A stretch of DNA of 64,000 nucleotides from Polyangiaceae bacterium (lineage in GTDB: Bacteria > Myxococcota_A > Polyangia > Polyangiales > Polyangiaceae), in contig JAICUB010000021.1 of the NCBI GenBank assembly GCA_025936045.1, forward strand, positions 1-64,000, read 5' to 3'. Below, piece after piece: positions 36,389-44,993 of this stretch. The notes beneath the pieces were generated by a model that made no database searches, was not told the DNA's origin, and saw only the letters and a program-made list of their open reading frames with translations. The stretch's first letter is position 1; every line of letters begins with the position of its first letter. The translations under genes were made by a program, and so were the position numbers.

Positions 36389-37617
36389 ACATGGCGGACG
36401 CCGGCGTCGAAACCGCTTCGCGCCGGCGCGCCCTCACGCTGAGCTGGCTCGCGTACGCGGCGTATTACCTCGGACGCAAGGCGTTCAGCGCGATCAAGAT
36501 GCCGGTGCAGCGCGACCTCGCGCTCGAATCGAGCGCGCTCGGCGCGCTGGATACGATGAGCCTCGTCGCCTACGCCTTCGGTCAATTCGTGAGCGGCACC
36601 GTCGGCGACCGCATCGGTCCGCGGCGCCTCGTCGGGTTCGGTATGCTGCTTTCCGCGCTCGCGTGCGCGGCGTTCGGCGCGTCGAGCGCCGTCTTCGCTC
36701 TCGGCGCTTGGTCCTTTTTGAACGGCCTCGCCCAATCGACGGGCTGGCCCGGCACGACGCGCGTCGTCGCGGAGTGGACCGAGCCCGCGCGGCGCGCGAC
36801 CGTGATGGGTCGTTGGGCGACGTGTTACCAGGTGGGCGGCTTCGTCGCGACGCCGCTCGCCGGCTTCGTGGCCGCGCATTACGGCTGGCGTTGCGCCATG
36901 TTCGTGCCCGCCTGCTTCATGGCGCTCGTCGGCTGCACGGTGCTCGTGCGCTTGCCGTCGCCGGCCGCCGCGCCGGCGCTCGGCTCCGCGAGTGAGCCCG
37001 TCGCGCGCGCGCAGCTCGGCGTGCTCAAGAACGGCGCGCTCTGGCTCTACGGCACGAGCTACTTCTTCATCAAGCTCGTGCGTTACGCGCTCATGCTCTG
37101 GCTTCCTTACTACCTCACGCTCGTCGAGGGCTACGCCGTGGAGCGCTCCGCGTACGTCGCGAGCGCGTTCGACGCCGGGGGCGTCGCCGGCGTGATTCTC
37201 ATCGGACGGCTCGCAGATCGCACTCGACGATTTTCGAAGCCGGGGCTCTGCGCGCTTTGGATCGCTTTGCTCGTGCCGGTGCTCTTCGTCTATTCGCGCG
37301 TCGGCGCTGGCAGCGTGCTCGTCGACGTCGCGATGCTCGCGATGCTCGGCGCGCTGCTCTTCGGCCCGGATTCACTCTTGTCGGGCGCCGCGGCGCAGGA
37401 TCTCGGCGGGGCGGCCGCGCCTGCGATGGCGGTCGGCTTCGTGAACGGCCTCGGTTCCTGCGGGTCGGTGCTGCAGGGACTCGTGATCCCGCCGCTCGCG
37501 AAGCATTTCGGCTGGGCGGCGATGTTCCCGACGCTCGCGGTGTTCGCGCTAGGGGCGGTCGTCGCGCTCGCACCGGTGCTCGGCCGGCGCGGGCCAGGCG
37601 TTGCGGCGGGGGAGTGA
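36385..37617 (+). CDS. MFS transporter, organophosphate:phosphate antiporter-like
   Basis: A 410-residue major facilitator with about 12 membrane segments. YAAYYLGRKAFSAIKMPVQRDL and SGTVGDRIGPRRLVGFGMLLSA match the first half of OPA-family transporters (the GlpT/UhpC type), and GLAQSTGWPGTTRVVAEW is the conserved TM4-5 region. The substrate is probably a phosphorylated sugar or glycerol, but this is inference from the family. ATG 36385 overlaps the cytochrome stop by four bases. Confidence 0.9.
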   Translation: MNMADAGVETASRRRALTLSWLAYAAYYLGRKAFSAIKMPVQRDLALESSALGALDTMSLVAYAFGQFVSGTVGDRIGPRRLVGFGMLLSALACAAFGASSAVFALGAWSFLNGLAQSTGWPGTTRVVAEWTEPARRATVMGRWATCYQVGGFVATPLAGFVAAHYGWRCAMFVPACFMALVGCTVLVRLPSPAAAPALGSASEPVARAQLGVLKNGALWLYGTSYFFIKLVRYALMLWLPYYLTLVEGYAVERSAYVASAFDAGGVAGVILIGRLADRTRRFSKPGLCALWIALLVPVLFVYSRVGAGSVLVDVAMLAMLGALLFGPDSLLSGAAAQDLGGAAAPAMAVGFVNGLGSCGSVLQGLVIPPLAKHFGWAAMFPTLAVFALGAVVALAPVLGRRGPGVAAGE

Positions 37618-37633
37618 AGGCGTCAACCGCGAC

Positions 37634-38050
37634 TCAGAGGCTCGTGCCCGCGAGCGAAATCTGCGAGGTGCCCATCTTCGCGGTCTCGAGCAGCAGCACG
37701 GCCTCGAAGGTGCCGGCGGCGCTCGGCGCGAACTTCACTTCGACCGTCGCGTCCCGGCCGTTCGGCACGTCGATCGGAAACTGAGAGACGATCTGGAACG
37801 CCGCGGCGCCGCTCCCGCTGACGCTCGCACTCTCGATCGTCTCGCTCGTGTCGGCGCTTTCCTTGACCGGGATCGGAAACGACTCGGCCGTGCCGCTCCT
37901 GATGGTCGTGAAGTGCACGCTACCGTCGCTGCTGACGCTTCCGGCGGCGTTGCTCGTGCCGTCCGGATCCGCGCCGACACCGCAGCTGCAGTTCGCGAGC
38001 CCGAGCAAGACCAACGTCCCGAGCGCCCGACCAAGCCACCGCAGCTCCAT
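37634..38050 (-). CDS. small lipoprotein with Ig-like/HYDIN-type domain
   Basis: A 138-residue exported protein with the lipobox LVLLGLANC and a Gly/Asp/Ser linker. One beta-sandwich follows: FPIPVKESADTSETIESASVSGSGAAAF, then DVPNGRDATVEVKFAPSAAGTFEAVLLLETA. The last segment is the pattern of choice-of-anchor or HYDIN/ASPM-type Ig domains. ATG 38050 is chosen because it starts the signal peptide. It converges on the transporter gene with 16 bases between stops. Its function is unknown. Confidence 0.75.
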   Translation of the reverse strand: MELRWLGRALGTLVLLGLANCSCGVGADPDGTSNAAGSVSSDGSVHFTTIRSGTAESFPIPVKESADTSETIESASVSGSGAAAFQIVSQFPIDVPNGRDATVEVKFAPSAAGTFEAVLLLETAKMGTSQISLAGTSL

Positions 38051-38165
38051 AGCCCCCAATTGTACGCTTTCTTCGACCCCGCGCCCAATCCGCCCGTCCA
38101 TCCGCACCTTTGCTGGCAGCACACGCCGTGCCCCGCCGTACCGCGCACCAAAAACTAGAGCCGTC

Positions 38166-39620
38166 TCACTGCACGGGCGGCTTGTCGCTCTGGACGCGCT
38201 CGAACACGGCTTTTTCTTCGGAGCTGCGGTCTTCGAGCTCGGGCGGCTCGCTCAGACGATCGAGCTTGCGCTCGAGCGACTTGCGGTTCACGCCGAGGAG
38301 CCGCGCGGCGGCGCTCTTGTTGCCGCTGCACATCTCCACGGCGTGGTGCAGCACGGCGCGCTCGATCAGATCGAGCTTCGAGCCGATGCGCGCGGGCAAT
38401 GCGAGAATGGCGCGCGCCATGCGATCGACCTCGCGCGCGCCGTCGCCGAGCTGGGCGCCCACGACCTCTTCGAGATCGGGCACGTCGATGGCTTCGCTGT
38501 CGGCGAGTAGCGCGAGCCGCTCGACCGCGTTCCTGAGCTCGCGCACGTTGCCGGGCCAGCGCCGGCGGCAGAGCCACTCGACGGCCGCGTCGGTGAAGCG
38601 GAGCTTGCGCTGAAATTGTGTCCCGAACGAATGGATCAGCTCCACGATGTCGTCGCCGCGCTCGGCCAGGCCCGGAACCGGGATCGAGACGACGTTGAGC
38701 CGGTAGTAGAGGTCTTCGCGAAAACGTCCCTCGGCGATCGCGAGCTCGAGGTCGACGTGCGTTGCGGCGAGGACGCGTGCGCGGAGCGGCAGCTCCTCTT
38801 CGCCGCCGAGCGGACGGAAGCGGCGATCCTCGAGCACGCGCAGCAGCTTGGCTTGGAGCTCGACGGGCATCTCGGCGATTTCGTCGAGTAAGAGCGTGCC
38901 TTCGCCCGCGAGCTCGAGCTGGCCGCGCATGCGCTGGACCGCGCCCGTGAAGGCGCCGCGGTGATGCCCGAAAATGAGCGACTCGATGAGCGAGCCGGGC
39001 AGGGCCGAGCAATTGACCGCCAAAAACGGCTGCGCCGCGCGCCGGCCCGCGTGGTGGATCGCGCGCGCGACCATCTCCTTGCCGCTGCCGGTCTCGCCCA
39101 CGATCAGCACGGGTGCGTCCGCGTCGGCCACGCGCGCGACCAAGCGCCGAACCCGGTCCATCGCCGGCGACGAGCCGACGAACGCGGCCGGCCCCCAGGC
39201 GTCGTCGAGGTGCTGGCGCAGCTTCCGCACCTCGCTCCGGAGCTCGAGGCGTTCACGGATGCCCTCGATGATCGGCAGGATCATCTCCGGGCTGAGCTCG
39301 TCCTTGAGCACGTAGTCCTGCGCGCCCTGCCGCATGGCCTCGCGGATCTCCACGAGCTCGGTCGAGCCGGTCACCATCACGGCCGGGGTCGAGCGGCCGC
39401 TCTGGCGCACCCAGCGCAAGAAATCCAGGCCGCCGCGGTTGGTCGGATCGTTCGAGAGCCGGATGTCGACGAGCATCGCGTCGGGCGCCTGCGCTTCGAC
39501 GCGCTCCTTCGCTTCTTCCACCGAGCCCGCCTCGAGCACTTCGAGGTTCGGCACGTCCGCCAAGAGGTGCCGGAGCACCCGGCGCGCGCTCCGCTGGTCG
39601 TCGACGATCAGGATCTTCAT
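38166..39620 (-). CDS. sigma-54-dependent response regulator, NtrC type
   Basis: A 484-residue regulator: a receiver domain with phospho-acceptor Asp52 in AMLVDIRL and Lys in YVLKDE; an AAA+ domain with Walker A GETGSGKE (175-182), the sigma-54 contact loop GAFTGA (222-227), LLLDEIAEMP and an arginine-finger region; and a C-terminal Fis-type helix-turn-helix (KSAAARLLGVNRKSLERKL). It activates transcription by sigma-54 polymerase when phosphorylated. ATG 39620 overlaps the upstream kinase stop as ATGA. Its targets are not visible. Confidence 0.95.
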   Translation of the reverse strand: MKILIVDDQRSARRVLRHLLADVPNLEVLEAGSVEEAKERVEAQAPDAMLVDIRLSNDPTNRGGLDFLRWVRQSGRSTPAVMVTGSTELVEIREAMRQGAQDYVLKDELSPEMILPIIEGIRERLELRSEVRKLRQHLDDAWGPAAFVGSSPAMDRVRRLVARVADADAPVLIVGETGSGKEMVARAIHHAGRRAAQPFLAVNCSALPGSLIESLIFGHHRGAFTGAVQRMRGQLELAGEGTLLLDEIAEMPVELQAKLLRVLEDRRFRPLGGEEELPLRARVLAATHVDLELAIAEGRFREDLYYRLNVVSIPVPGLAERGDDIVELIHSFGTQFQRKLRFTDAAVEWLCRRRWPGNVRELRNAVERLALLADSEAIDVPDLEEVVGAQLGDGAREVDRMARAILALPARIGSKLDLIERAVLHHAVEMCSGNKSAAARLLGVNRKSLERKLDRLSEPPELEDRSSEEKAVFERVQSDKPPVQ

Positions 39621-41986
39621 GCCACCCTCACGCGCTCCTGCGACGCGCGGTCCTGCGACTCGCGGTCGTCGGCGACGCTCGCGTCGCGGACGATGTCCGT
39701 CGCGCTCACGCCGATGGCGAACACGGTGCGGCCTTCGCGCCGCTGCGCTGAAATGGTCCAAGCGTGCGCGCGCACGAGGCGGTGCGTGATGGCGAGCCCG
39801 AGTCCCGTCCCGCGATCCTTCGTCGTGTACCAGGGCGCGAAGAGGCGCGACGCTTCACCCACGAAGCCCGGGCCGTCGTCCCAGACTCGGAGCTCGCCGC
39901 CGCGCTCCCCCGCCGCCCAGGCGATGCCGATACGACCGTTCGGGCCGCACGCTTCCACCGCGTTCGAGATCAGGTTCACCATCACCTGCGTGAGCTTGTC
40001 CGGATCGCAGGACAACGTCGCGTCCGCGCCGATGTCGAGCTCGACCCGCACGCGGCCGAGCGAATCACGGAGCAGCGCTTCGACGCGCGCGCAGAGCTCG
40101 GCGACGCGCGTCGGATGGCGCTCGATGCGATGGGCGATCATGCGCTTGAGTCCCGACACGAGCCGCTCCAGCCGATCGACCTCCTCGCGCCCCACGTCGA
40201 CGTCGTCGGCCGTGAGCCGCCTGCTCTTCGCGCTCTGGTCGAACAAGCTCCGGAAGTAGTTCAGCGGGTAGCGGATCTCGTGCGCGATTTCGGCCGCGAC
40301 CGTCTCGACCAGCGCCTCGCGCTCACCGCGCCAGGCTTCCGCCTGGCGGCGCCGCCGATCCTCGAGCTCTTGGTAGGCGTGCGCGTGCGCGAGCGCGAGT
40401 CCGCCGTGGTTCGCGATCGTACGCAGCAGATCGATGTCGTCGCTCGTGAAGAGCGCGCTGCCGCGCTTGCCGCCCACGTCGAGCCAACCGTACGGCCTGC
40501 CTCCGAACGAGACCACCAGGCGAATCGCGGCCTTCGGCGAGCACGCTGGCTCCTCCTCGGGGTCCGGGGGAGGGCTCGGCGCGAGCGTGAGCTCGATGTA
40601 GTCGCAGCGGAGCCAGCGCCGCACCGTCCGCTCGACGGCGTGCGCCACGTCGGAGGGCGAGCTCAACGTGATGAGCTCTTCGCTCAAGCGGTCGATGGTC
40701 GGCTTGTACTCGGCGCGGGAACGAAATAGCGTCACGTCACTCAGGCGGAGCGAGAACGCGACGAGCACCGCCGTGGCCACGCCGCTGGCGATCGCGCCGG
40801 TGAGCGCGTCGTGGAAGCTCGCGCCGACCGAAGTCGCGATCGCCGTACCCGCGCCGATCGCCACGGCCGCGGCGACCGCGCCGAGGAACAAATTCGTACC
40901 GAGTCGCGAGAGCAACGCGCGGCTGCCCCAGAGGTCGTAGCGCGCGAAGGCAAAGAGCGTCCCGAACGGCGCGAAGGCGAGACTCGCGTAGAAAACCTCG
41001 TTCGGGGCGCGCACGCCGAAGAGCAAGAGCCCGATGAAGAGCGCCATCGCGACGTACGGCGGCAACACGCAGAGCAAGAGCGCGTGCAGCGGCCGGCGCG
41101 CGGCGGCCGGCGCGAGCAGCGCGCGGGCGGTGAGGGCGAGCAAAAGGAGCCCGAGGCCCCCGACGAACCAGGCCGAGAGCCAGGGAAAAAGCGCGTCCGT
41201 GTGCGTGCCGAGCGCTTGGAACAGCGCGGCTCCGAAGCCGGCCGCGAAGGAGACGGCGCTGCCCCAGCGCTCCCAGCGCGCGTGCCGTGCGAACCAGCCG
41301 GCCGTCGTCGGCAAATGCAGCGCGAGCCGTATGCCGGCGAACGGCAGCGAAGCGAGGGAGAAGGCGAGGAGCGGCGCGAGCGAACGCGCGGTATGCGCAT
41401 CGAAGAAGCTCGCGAGGCAAAGTCCGCTCACGAGCGCGAAGCTCGCGAAGGCCCGCGCGAGCTTGCTTTCGGGGTTCGACCAGAGCGCGACGAGCCCCGC
41501 GCCCGCTTGGATCAATCCCACGAAAACGAGCCCCACCGCGAAGGTCCACCACGCGAGCGGCTCGAGCGGTCCGAGCGGCAGGCGCACGTCGTCCACTTGC
41601 GTCCCGTGCCGAACGAGCGTGTGCACGTAGCCGCGCCCGTGCGCCGCCTCGACCGCGCGGTCCCACGCCTCGACGCGCGCCCGGGTCCCGAGCGTCTCTT
41701 GGTGCGCCCCCGCGGGTTCGAGCCGATCGCCGATACGGAGCCGCGCGTCCGCGCCGGCCGGGCTCGCGAGGGCGACGGCGGAGACACTGCCGCTCGCGTC
41801 CACGAGCACGCCCGGCACGTCGTGCTCGTACCAATGCACGGCGTCGCGCAGCGACACGCACGCGCACACCACGACCACCGCGGCCGAGATCCAGAGGCGC
41901 GCCGCGTGAAAGCTGTCCGCCCAACCTGAGCCGAGGCGGTGAGACACGGGGCACGGAGCATACGCCTGCCGAGCACGGTGTTCCAT
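39617..41986 (-). CDS. membrane sensor histidine kinase with PDZ-like and GAF-like domains
   Basis: A 789-residue kinase: a first membrane segment (~30-48), a periplasmic PDZ-like region (VALASPAGADARLRIGDRLEPAG), about seven more membrane segments (~140-400), a GAF-like region (~440-545), then HisKA with the phospho-His near 569 in IAHEIRYPLNYF. HATPase_c follows with N-box LISNAVEACG, DDGPGF and GTGLGLAITH. It should phosphorylate the regulator translated from the overlapping downstream gene. The signal is unknown; the PDZ-like domain suggests sensing of envelope proteins or peptides. Confidence 0.92.
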   Translation of the reverse strand: MEHRARQAYAPCPVSHRLGSGWADSFHAARLWISAAVVVVCACVSLRDAVHWYEHDVPGVLVDASGSVSAVALASPAGADARLRIGDRLEPAGAHQETLGTRARVEAWDRAVEAAHGRGYVHTLVRHGTQVDDVRLPLGPLEPLAWWTFAVGLVFVGLIQAGAGLVALWSNPESKLARAFASFALVSGLCLASFFDAHTARSLAPLLAFSLASLPFAGIRLALHLPTTAGWFARHARWERWGSAVSFAAGFGAALFQALGTHTDALFPWLSAWFVGGLGLLLLALTARALLAPAAARRPLHALLLCVLPPYVAMALFIGLLLFGVRAPNEVFYASLAFAPFGTLFAFARYDLWGSRALLSRLGTNLFLGAVAAAVAIGAGTAIATSVGASFHDALTGAIASGVATAVLVAFSLRLSDVTLFRSRAEYKPTIDRLSEELITLSSPSDVAHAVERTVRRWLRCDYIELTLAPSPPPDPEEEPACSPKAAIRLVVSFGGRPYGWLDVGGKRGSALFTSDDIDLLRTIANHGGLALAHAHAYQELEDRRRRQAEAWRGEREALVETVAAEIAHEIRYPLNYFRSLFDQSAKSRRLTADDVDVGREEVDRLERLVSGLKRMIAHRIERHPTRVAELCARVEALLRDSLGRVRVELDIGADATLSCDPDKLTQVMVNLISNAVEACGPNGRIGIAWAAGERGGELRVWDDGPGFVGEASRLFAPWYTTKDRGTGLGLAITHRLVRAHAWTISAQRREGRTVFAIGVSATDIVRDASVADDRESQDRASQERVRVA

Positions 41987-42046
41987 GCGCCGCGCGCCGG
42001 GGCGCTATCACCGCGGGTTTGCGCAACGCGGCGTCCGTCACGGAAC

Positions 42047-42063
42047 CGTCTCGGGACGAGACG
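42047..42063 (-). terminator. hairpin between isoprenoid-like gene and sensor kinase gene
   Basis: CGTCTCG pairs with CGAGACG around a 3-base loop, a perfect 7-bp stem in the 134-base gap downstream of the isoprenoid-like gene and upstream of the kinase ATG. There is no T-run. It could be a terminator or an operator. Confidence 0.35.
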
Positions 42064-42120
42064 CGGGCTCCGCGCGCTGTTACGAGCGGCGCTGTCGGGC
42101 TGGGAGCGAAAGTAGTATCG

Positions 42121-43083
42121 TCAGGTGAGCACTTCGCTCGCCCAGGGCGCGAGCTTGAGCGCACGGACGACGTACCCGGCGTGGCGGGCCTCGAGCGGCA
42201 ACAGGCCGTCGAGGTGATGCAGGCGTTGCTCCGTCCAGCTGACGAGCGGCTCGGCGCCGAGCACGCGCGCGTAGCGCCACGAGGCTCGATACCGGTGGCG
42301 CGCGGCGCGTAGCATCAGATAGAGCACGCGCATGCGGTGCACACGGCGCCGCACGAGGTCGGGCTCCGTCGGTCGCTCGTCCGCACTTTGCTCCGTGACG
42401 GCTTCGAGGCGGCGCCGCGCGAGCGAGACCGCCCAAGCGCCGCCGCCGCGCCGCCAATCGTCTTCCCAATCACCCGCGTCGTCCTCGAATTTGAGTCCGA
42501 GCGCCACGCCCGCGAGGGCGCGCCTGACCGCTTCGACCTCCGCCTCGCCCGCGCCGGCCGAGCGTGCGAGCGCCACCGCTGCGGGGAACCCGACGCCGAC
42601 CTTCGCGAGCGAGATGCGCCGATAGTCCTCGAACGAGACGGCGCTCAGCCGGCGCAGGAGGGCGTGCTCTTCCTTGATGGCCTCTTCCTTCTCACGATCG
42701 GCTGCGGCGGCGAGCGCCACGGCTCCCGGCCAGACGCTCGCGAGCATGCCGTCGCGCGCCCGTCGGAGCAGAACGAGCACCTTCGCGAGCTCGTCGCTCG
42801 CGCGGAGTTGTCGCTCGGCGATGCGATCGCGACTGCAAGCCTCGATCACGGAGAGGGCGTGCGCGAACACGGCGCTCCGTACCTTTTCCGGTTCCGTACG
42901 CGGGAACGCGGAGGCGAGCAGACGCGGAGCCTCGAGTGTCAGCGTGTGGCCGAGCACCACGCCCCACGGGCGGGACGGCGTCGCCGAAAGCTCGAGCTGC
43001 CGCGGTAAATCGGCGGCAACGAGCCGCAACTTCTCCGGCAGGGACGAGACGAACCCGGCGTACAGGGAATCGATGCCGCTCAC
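42121..43083 (-). CDS. class I isoprenoid synthase-like protein
   Basis: A 320-residue all-helical protein. The pattern FEDDAGDWEDDW (199-210) and the earlier SRDRIAER (84-91) occupy the places of the two metal-binding motifs of class I prenyl or terpene synthases, here in atypical form. FEDYRRISLAKVGVGFPAAVALA between them is the usual K-helix region. I infer a prenyl diphosphate-binding fold; product and even activity are uncertain. The start is GTG 43083, seven bases after the small upstream gene, so the two form an operon. Confidence 0.62.
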   Translation of the reverse strand: MSGIDSLYAGFVSSLPEKLRLVAADLPRQLELSATPSRPWGVVLGHTLTLEAPRLLASAFPRTEPEKVRSAVFAHALSVIEACSRDRIAERQLRASDELAKVLVLLRRARDGMLASVWPGAVALAAAADREKEEAIKEEHALLRRLSAVSFEDYRRISLAKVGVGFPAAVALARSAGAGEAEVEAVRRALAGVALGLKFEDDAGDWEDDWRRGGGAWAVSLARRRLEAVTEQSADERPTEPDLVRRRVHRMRVLYLMLRAARHRYRASWRYARVLGAEPLVSWTEQRLHHLDGLLPLEARHAGYVVRALKLAPWASEVLT

Positions 43084-43090
43084 TTGAGCG

Positions 43091-43399
43091 TTAATTCGAT
43101 TCTTTCCAGCCGGAGACGGCGACGTTGATGCGCTCCTCGACGACGATGCTGCGCCAGAGTGCGACCTGAGCGGGGCTCAAGCCGTCGAACTGACCGGAGA
43201 GCCACTCGTTGATGCGCCCGTTCAGCCGGGTGCGGACCTCACGAGCCTCGAATGATTCCTCGTCCGTGTCCGCGGCAGGGTAGAGCGCCAAGAGCTGCTT
43301 GAACTCGTCGAAACGGTGCTGCTCTTCCAGCAGAGAAGTGTAGAGGCGTCGGAGCTGCGCATGCGGGTCGTTCGCGGCGAAGGGTGCGGCAACGGGCAT
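43091..43399 (-). CDS. small conserved-looking protein next to the isoprenoid-like gene
   Basis: A 102-residue soluble acidic protein, mostly helical: LRRLYTSLLEEQHRFDEFKQLL, then FEAREVRTRLNGRINEWLSG, ending VVEERINVAVSGWKESN. I do not recognise the family. ATG 43399 is preferred to the longer frame, which starts in a weakly coding stretch. Only seven bases separate it from the isoprenoid synthase-like gene, so a partner or regulatory role is possible, but this is inference from position. Confidence 0.6.
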   Translation of the reverse strand: MPVAAPFAANDPHAQLRRLYTSLLEEQHRFDEFKQLLALYPAADTDEESFEAREVRTRLNGRINEWLSGQFDGLSPAQVALWRSIVVEERINVAVSGWKESN

Positions 43400-43548
43400 T
43401 GGCGAAAACCTCCGAAGATCTAAGGCCGGAGACCGGCCCCCCCTTTCCTGCAAGGAGCATGCGCGCCACACCCTGGGGTCCAACGCTCTGAATTCATTCG
43501 ATATAGGTTTCAGCGCTCGGCCGCGCGCTGCCCGGATCCGTCCGCGCG

Positions 43549-43568
43549 GCTGGACGGATCCGTCCAGC
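43549..43568. promoter_or_regulatory. 20-bp perfect palindrome upstream of the cyclotransferase operon
   Basis: The half-site GCTGGACGGA is followed by its exact reverse complement. A further GGATCCGTCC at 43534-43543 repeats part of it, so several overlapping pairings are possible. It lies 45 bases before ATG 43614 in a divergent intergenic gap, where a dimeric repressor could bind. No regulator is identified. Confidence 0.45.
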
Positions 43569-43613
43569 GTGCTCCCTCTCGAGCTTGGATTGAGTTCGTG
43601 CGACCGTTAACCC

Positions 43614-43919
43614 ATGAAGAGCCCGCGTCTTTTCGTTTACGGCTCCCTGCGTCGGGGTCGGGAGAACCACGACGAGCTCGAAGGCGCCCGTTACGTCGGC
43701 CCCGCTCGCACCGAGCCGCGCTACCGACTGGTCCAGCGCGAGGGCTACCGCGCGCTCGTCGAAGGCGATCGGACGATCGAAGGCGAGCTCTACGATGTTA
43801 CTGAGGAAGTGATGGATCGACTCGACGCATTCGAAGGAACCGGATACGTCCGGGCGACGGTCGTGCTCGCCGATGGCAGCAGCGCTTTCGCGTATTGGTC
43901 GGCGGACGGGCCAAGATGA
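43614..43919 (+). CDS. gamma-glutamylcyclotransferase-like protein (AIG2/GGCT fold)
   Basis: A 101-residue protein of the AIG2/GGCT family, slightly short. LFVYGSLRRGREN (7-18) is the glycine-loop signature, and Glu74 in DAFEGTGYVR is at the position of the catalytic acid. Members release 5-oxoproline from gamma-glutamyl peptides or amines. Its stop overlaps the ATG of the next gene (ATGA), so it heads a three-gene operon with a membrane protein and an FAH-family enzyme. It lies downstream of a 20-bp palindrome. Confidence 0.87.
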   Translation: MKSPRLFVYGSLRRGRENHDELEGARYVGPARTEPRYRLVQREGYRALVEGDRTIEGELYDVTEEVMDRLDAFEGTGYVRATVVLADGSSAFAYWSADGPR

Positions 43920-44134
43920 GTATCGACGGTGGCTCGCTCTTCGCGAGCTTCCTCGTGTCGGGGCTCGGCTTCGTGCTGTTCGAGTACGGCCGCCGCATGA
44001 AGCGACCGCCTCAAGTGGGGATCGGCCTCGTGCTGATGATTTTTCCGTATTTCGTGAGCAGCGTGTGGGGCATGTTCGGGATTGCGCTCGCGCTGGTGGT
44101 CGTTTTGTGGGTCGCCCTGATGCGCGGCATGTGA
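43916..44134 (+). CDS. small membrane protein
   Basis: Seventy-two residues with three hydrophobic stretches (FASFLVSGLGFVLFEYG, VGIGLVLMIFPYFVSSVWG, IALALVVVLWVALM) separated by a short Arg/Lys loop, so probably two or three membrane passes. ATG 43916 overlaps the preceding stop as ATGA. I do not recognise a family. Its place between a cyclotransferase-like and an FAH-family gene gives no clear clue to its role. Confidence 0.78.
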   Translation: MSIDGGSLFASFLVSGLGFVLFEYGRRMKRPPQVGIGLVLMIFPYFVSSVWGMFGIALALVVVLWVALMRGM

Positions 44135-44144
44135 GGAGAAGCGC

Positions 44145-44993
44145 GTGAAGCTCGTTCGTTTTGGTCCACACGGACGCGAGAGTCCCGGGCTCGTGGTCGA
44201 CGGCGTGCGGCGGGACGCGTCGGGCGCCTTCCGCGATTGGGATCGCGAATTTTTCGAGACCAACGGGCTCGAGCGCTTGGCCGAGCTCGTCGCGCTCGGA
44301 GAGCTGCCCGCCGTGCCGGAGCAAGAGCGCTGGGGTGCGCCGGTCGCACGGCCCGGCAAAGTCGTGTGCGTCGGCTTGAACTACGTCGATCATGCGCGCG
44401 AGCTCGGCAACGAGCTGCCTGCGGAGCCGCCGCTCTTCTTGAAAGCCCCGAACGCGGTCGTCGGCCCGTACGACACCGTTCGCATTCCGCGCGGCAGCAC
44501 GAAGACGGACTACGAGGTCGAGCTCGCCGTCGTCATCGGCCGTCCCGCACGTTACCTCGCATCACCCGCCGGCGCGCGCGCTCACATCGCCGGCTACACC
44601 ATCTCGAACGACGTTTCCGAGCGCGCGTTCCAGCTCGAGCGCGGCGGCCAGTGGACGAAGGGCAAGTCGTGCGACACGTTCAACCCGCTCGGCCCGTTTC
44701 TCAGGACCGCCGACGAAATTCCCGATCCGCAAGCGCTGGCGCTCTCGCTCGACGTGAACGGCGAGCGCCGCCAAACCGGCACGACGCGCGACATGGCGTG
44801 CGGCGTCGAGCGCCTCGTCTGGTATATCTCGCAATTCATGGCGCTCGAGGGCGGCGACGTCGTGAGCACCGGAACGCCCGCGGGCGTCGGCATGGGACGC
44901 AAGCCGGCCGCGTTTTTGGTGCCCGGAGACGTGTGTGATTTGGAGATCACGGGGCTCGGGCGGCAGCGACAGGTGTTCGAGAGGGGCACGTGA
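44145..44993 (+). CDS. fumarylacetoacetate hydrolase family protein
   Basis: A 282-residue FAH-family enzyme that hydrolyses or decarboxylates acylpyruvate-like substrates. Metal ligands are in KTDYEVELAVVIG (two Glu) and the downstream Asp of KSCDTFNPLGPF; VCVGLNYVDHARE and VSTGTPAGVGMG are conserved segments. The start is GTG 44145, with GAGGAG eight bases upstream. The operon begins with the cyclotransferase-like gene. The exact substrate is not readable from sequence. Confidence 0.92.
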   Translation: MKLVRFGPHGRESPGLVVDGVRRDASGAFRDWDREFFETNGLERLAELVALGELPAVPEQERWGAPVARPGKVVCVGLNYVDHARELGNELPAEPPLFLKAPNAVVGPYDTVRIPRGSTKTDYEVELAVVIGRPARYLASPAGARAHIAGYTISNDVSERAFQLERGGQWTKGKSCDTFNPLGPFLRTADEIPDPQALALSLDVNGERRQTGTTRDMACGVERLVWYISQFMALEGGDVVSTGTPAGVGMGRKPAAFLVPGDVCDLEITGLGRQRQVFERGT

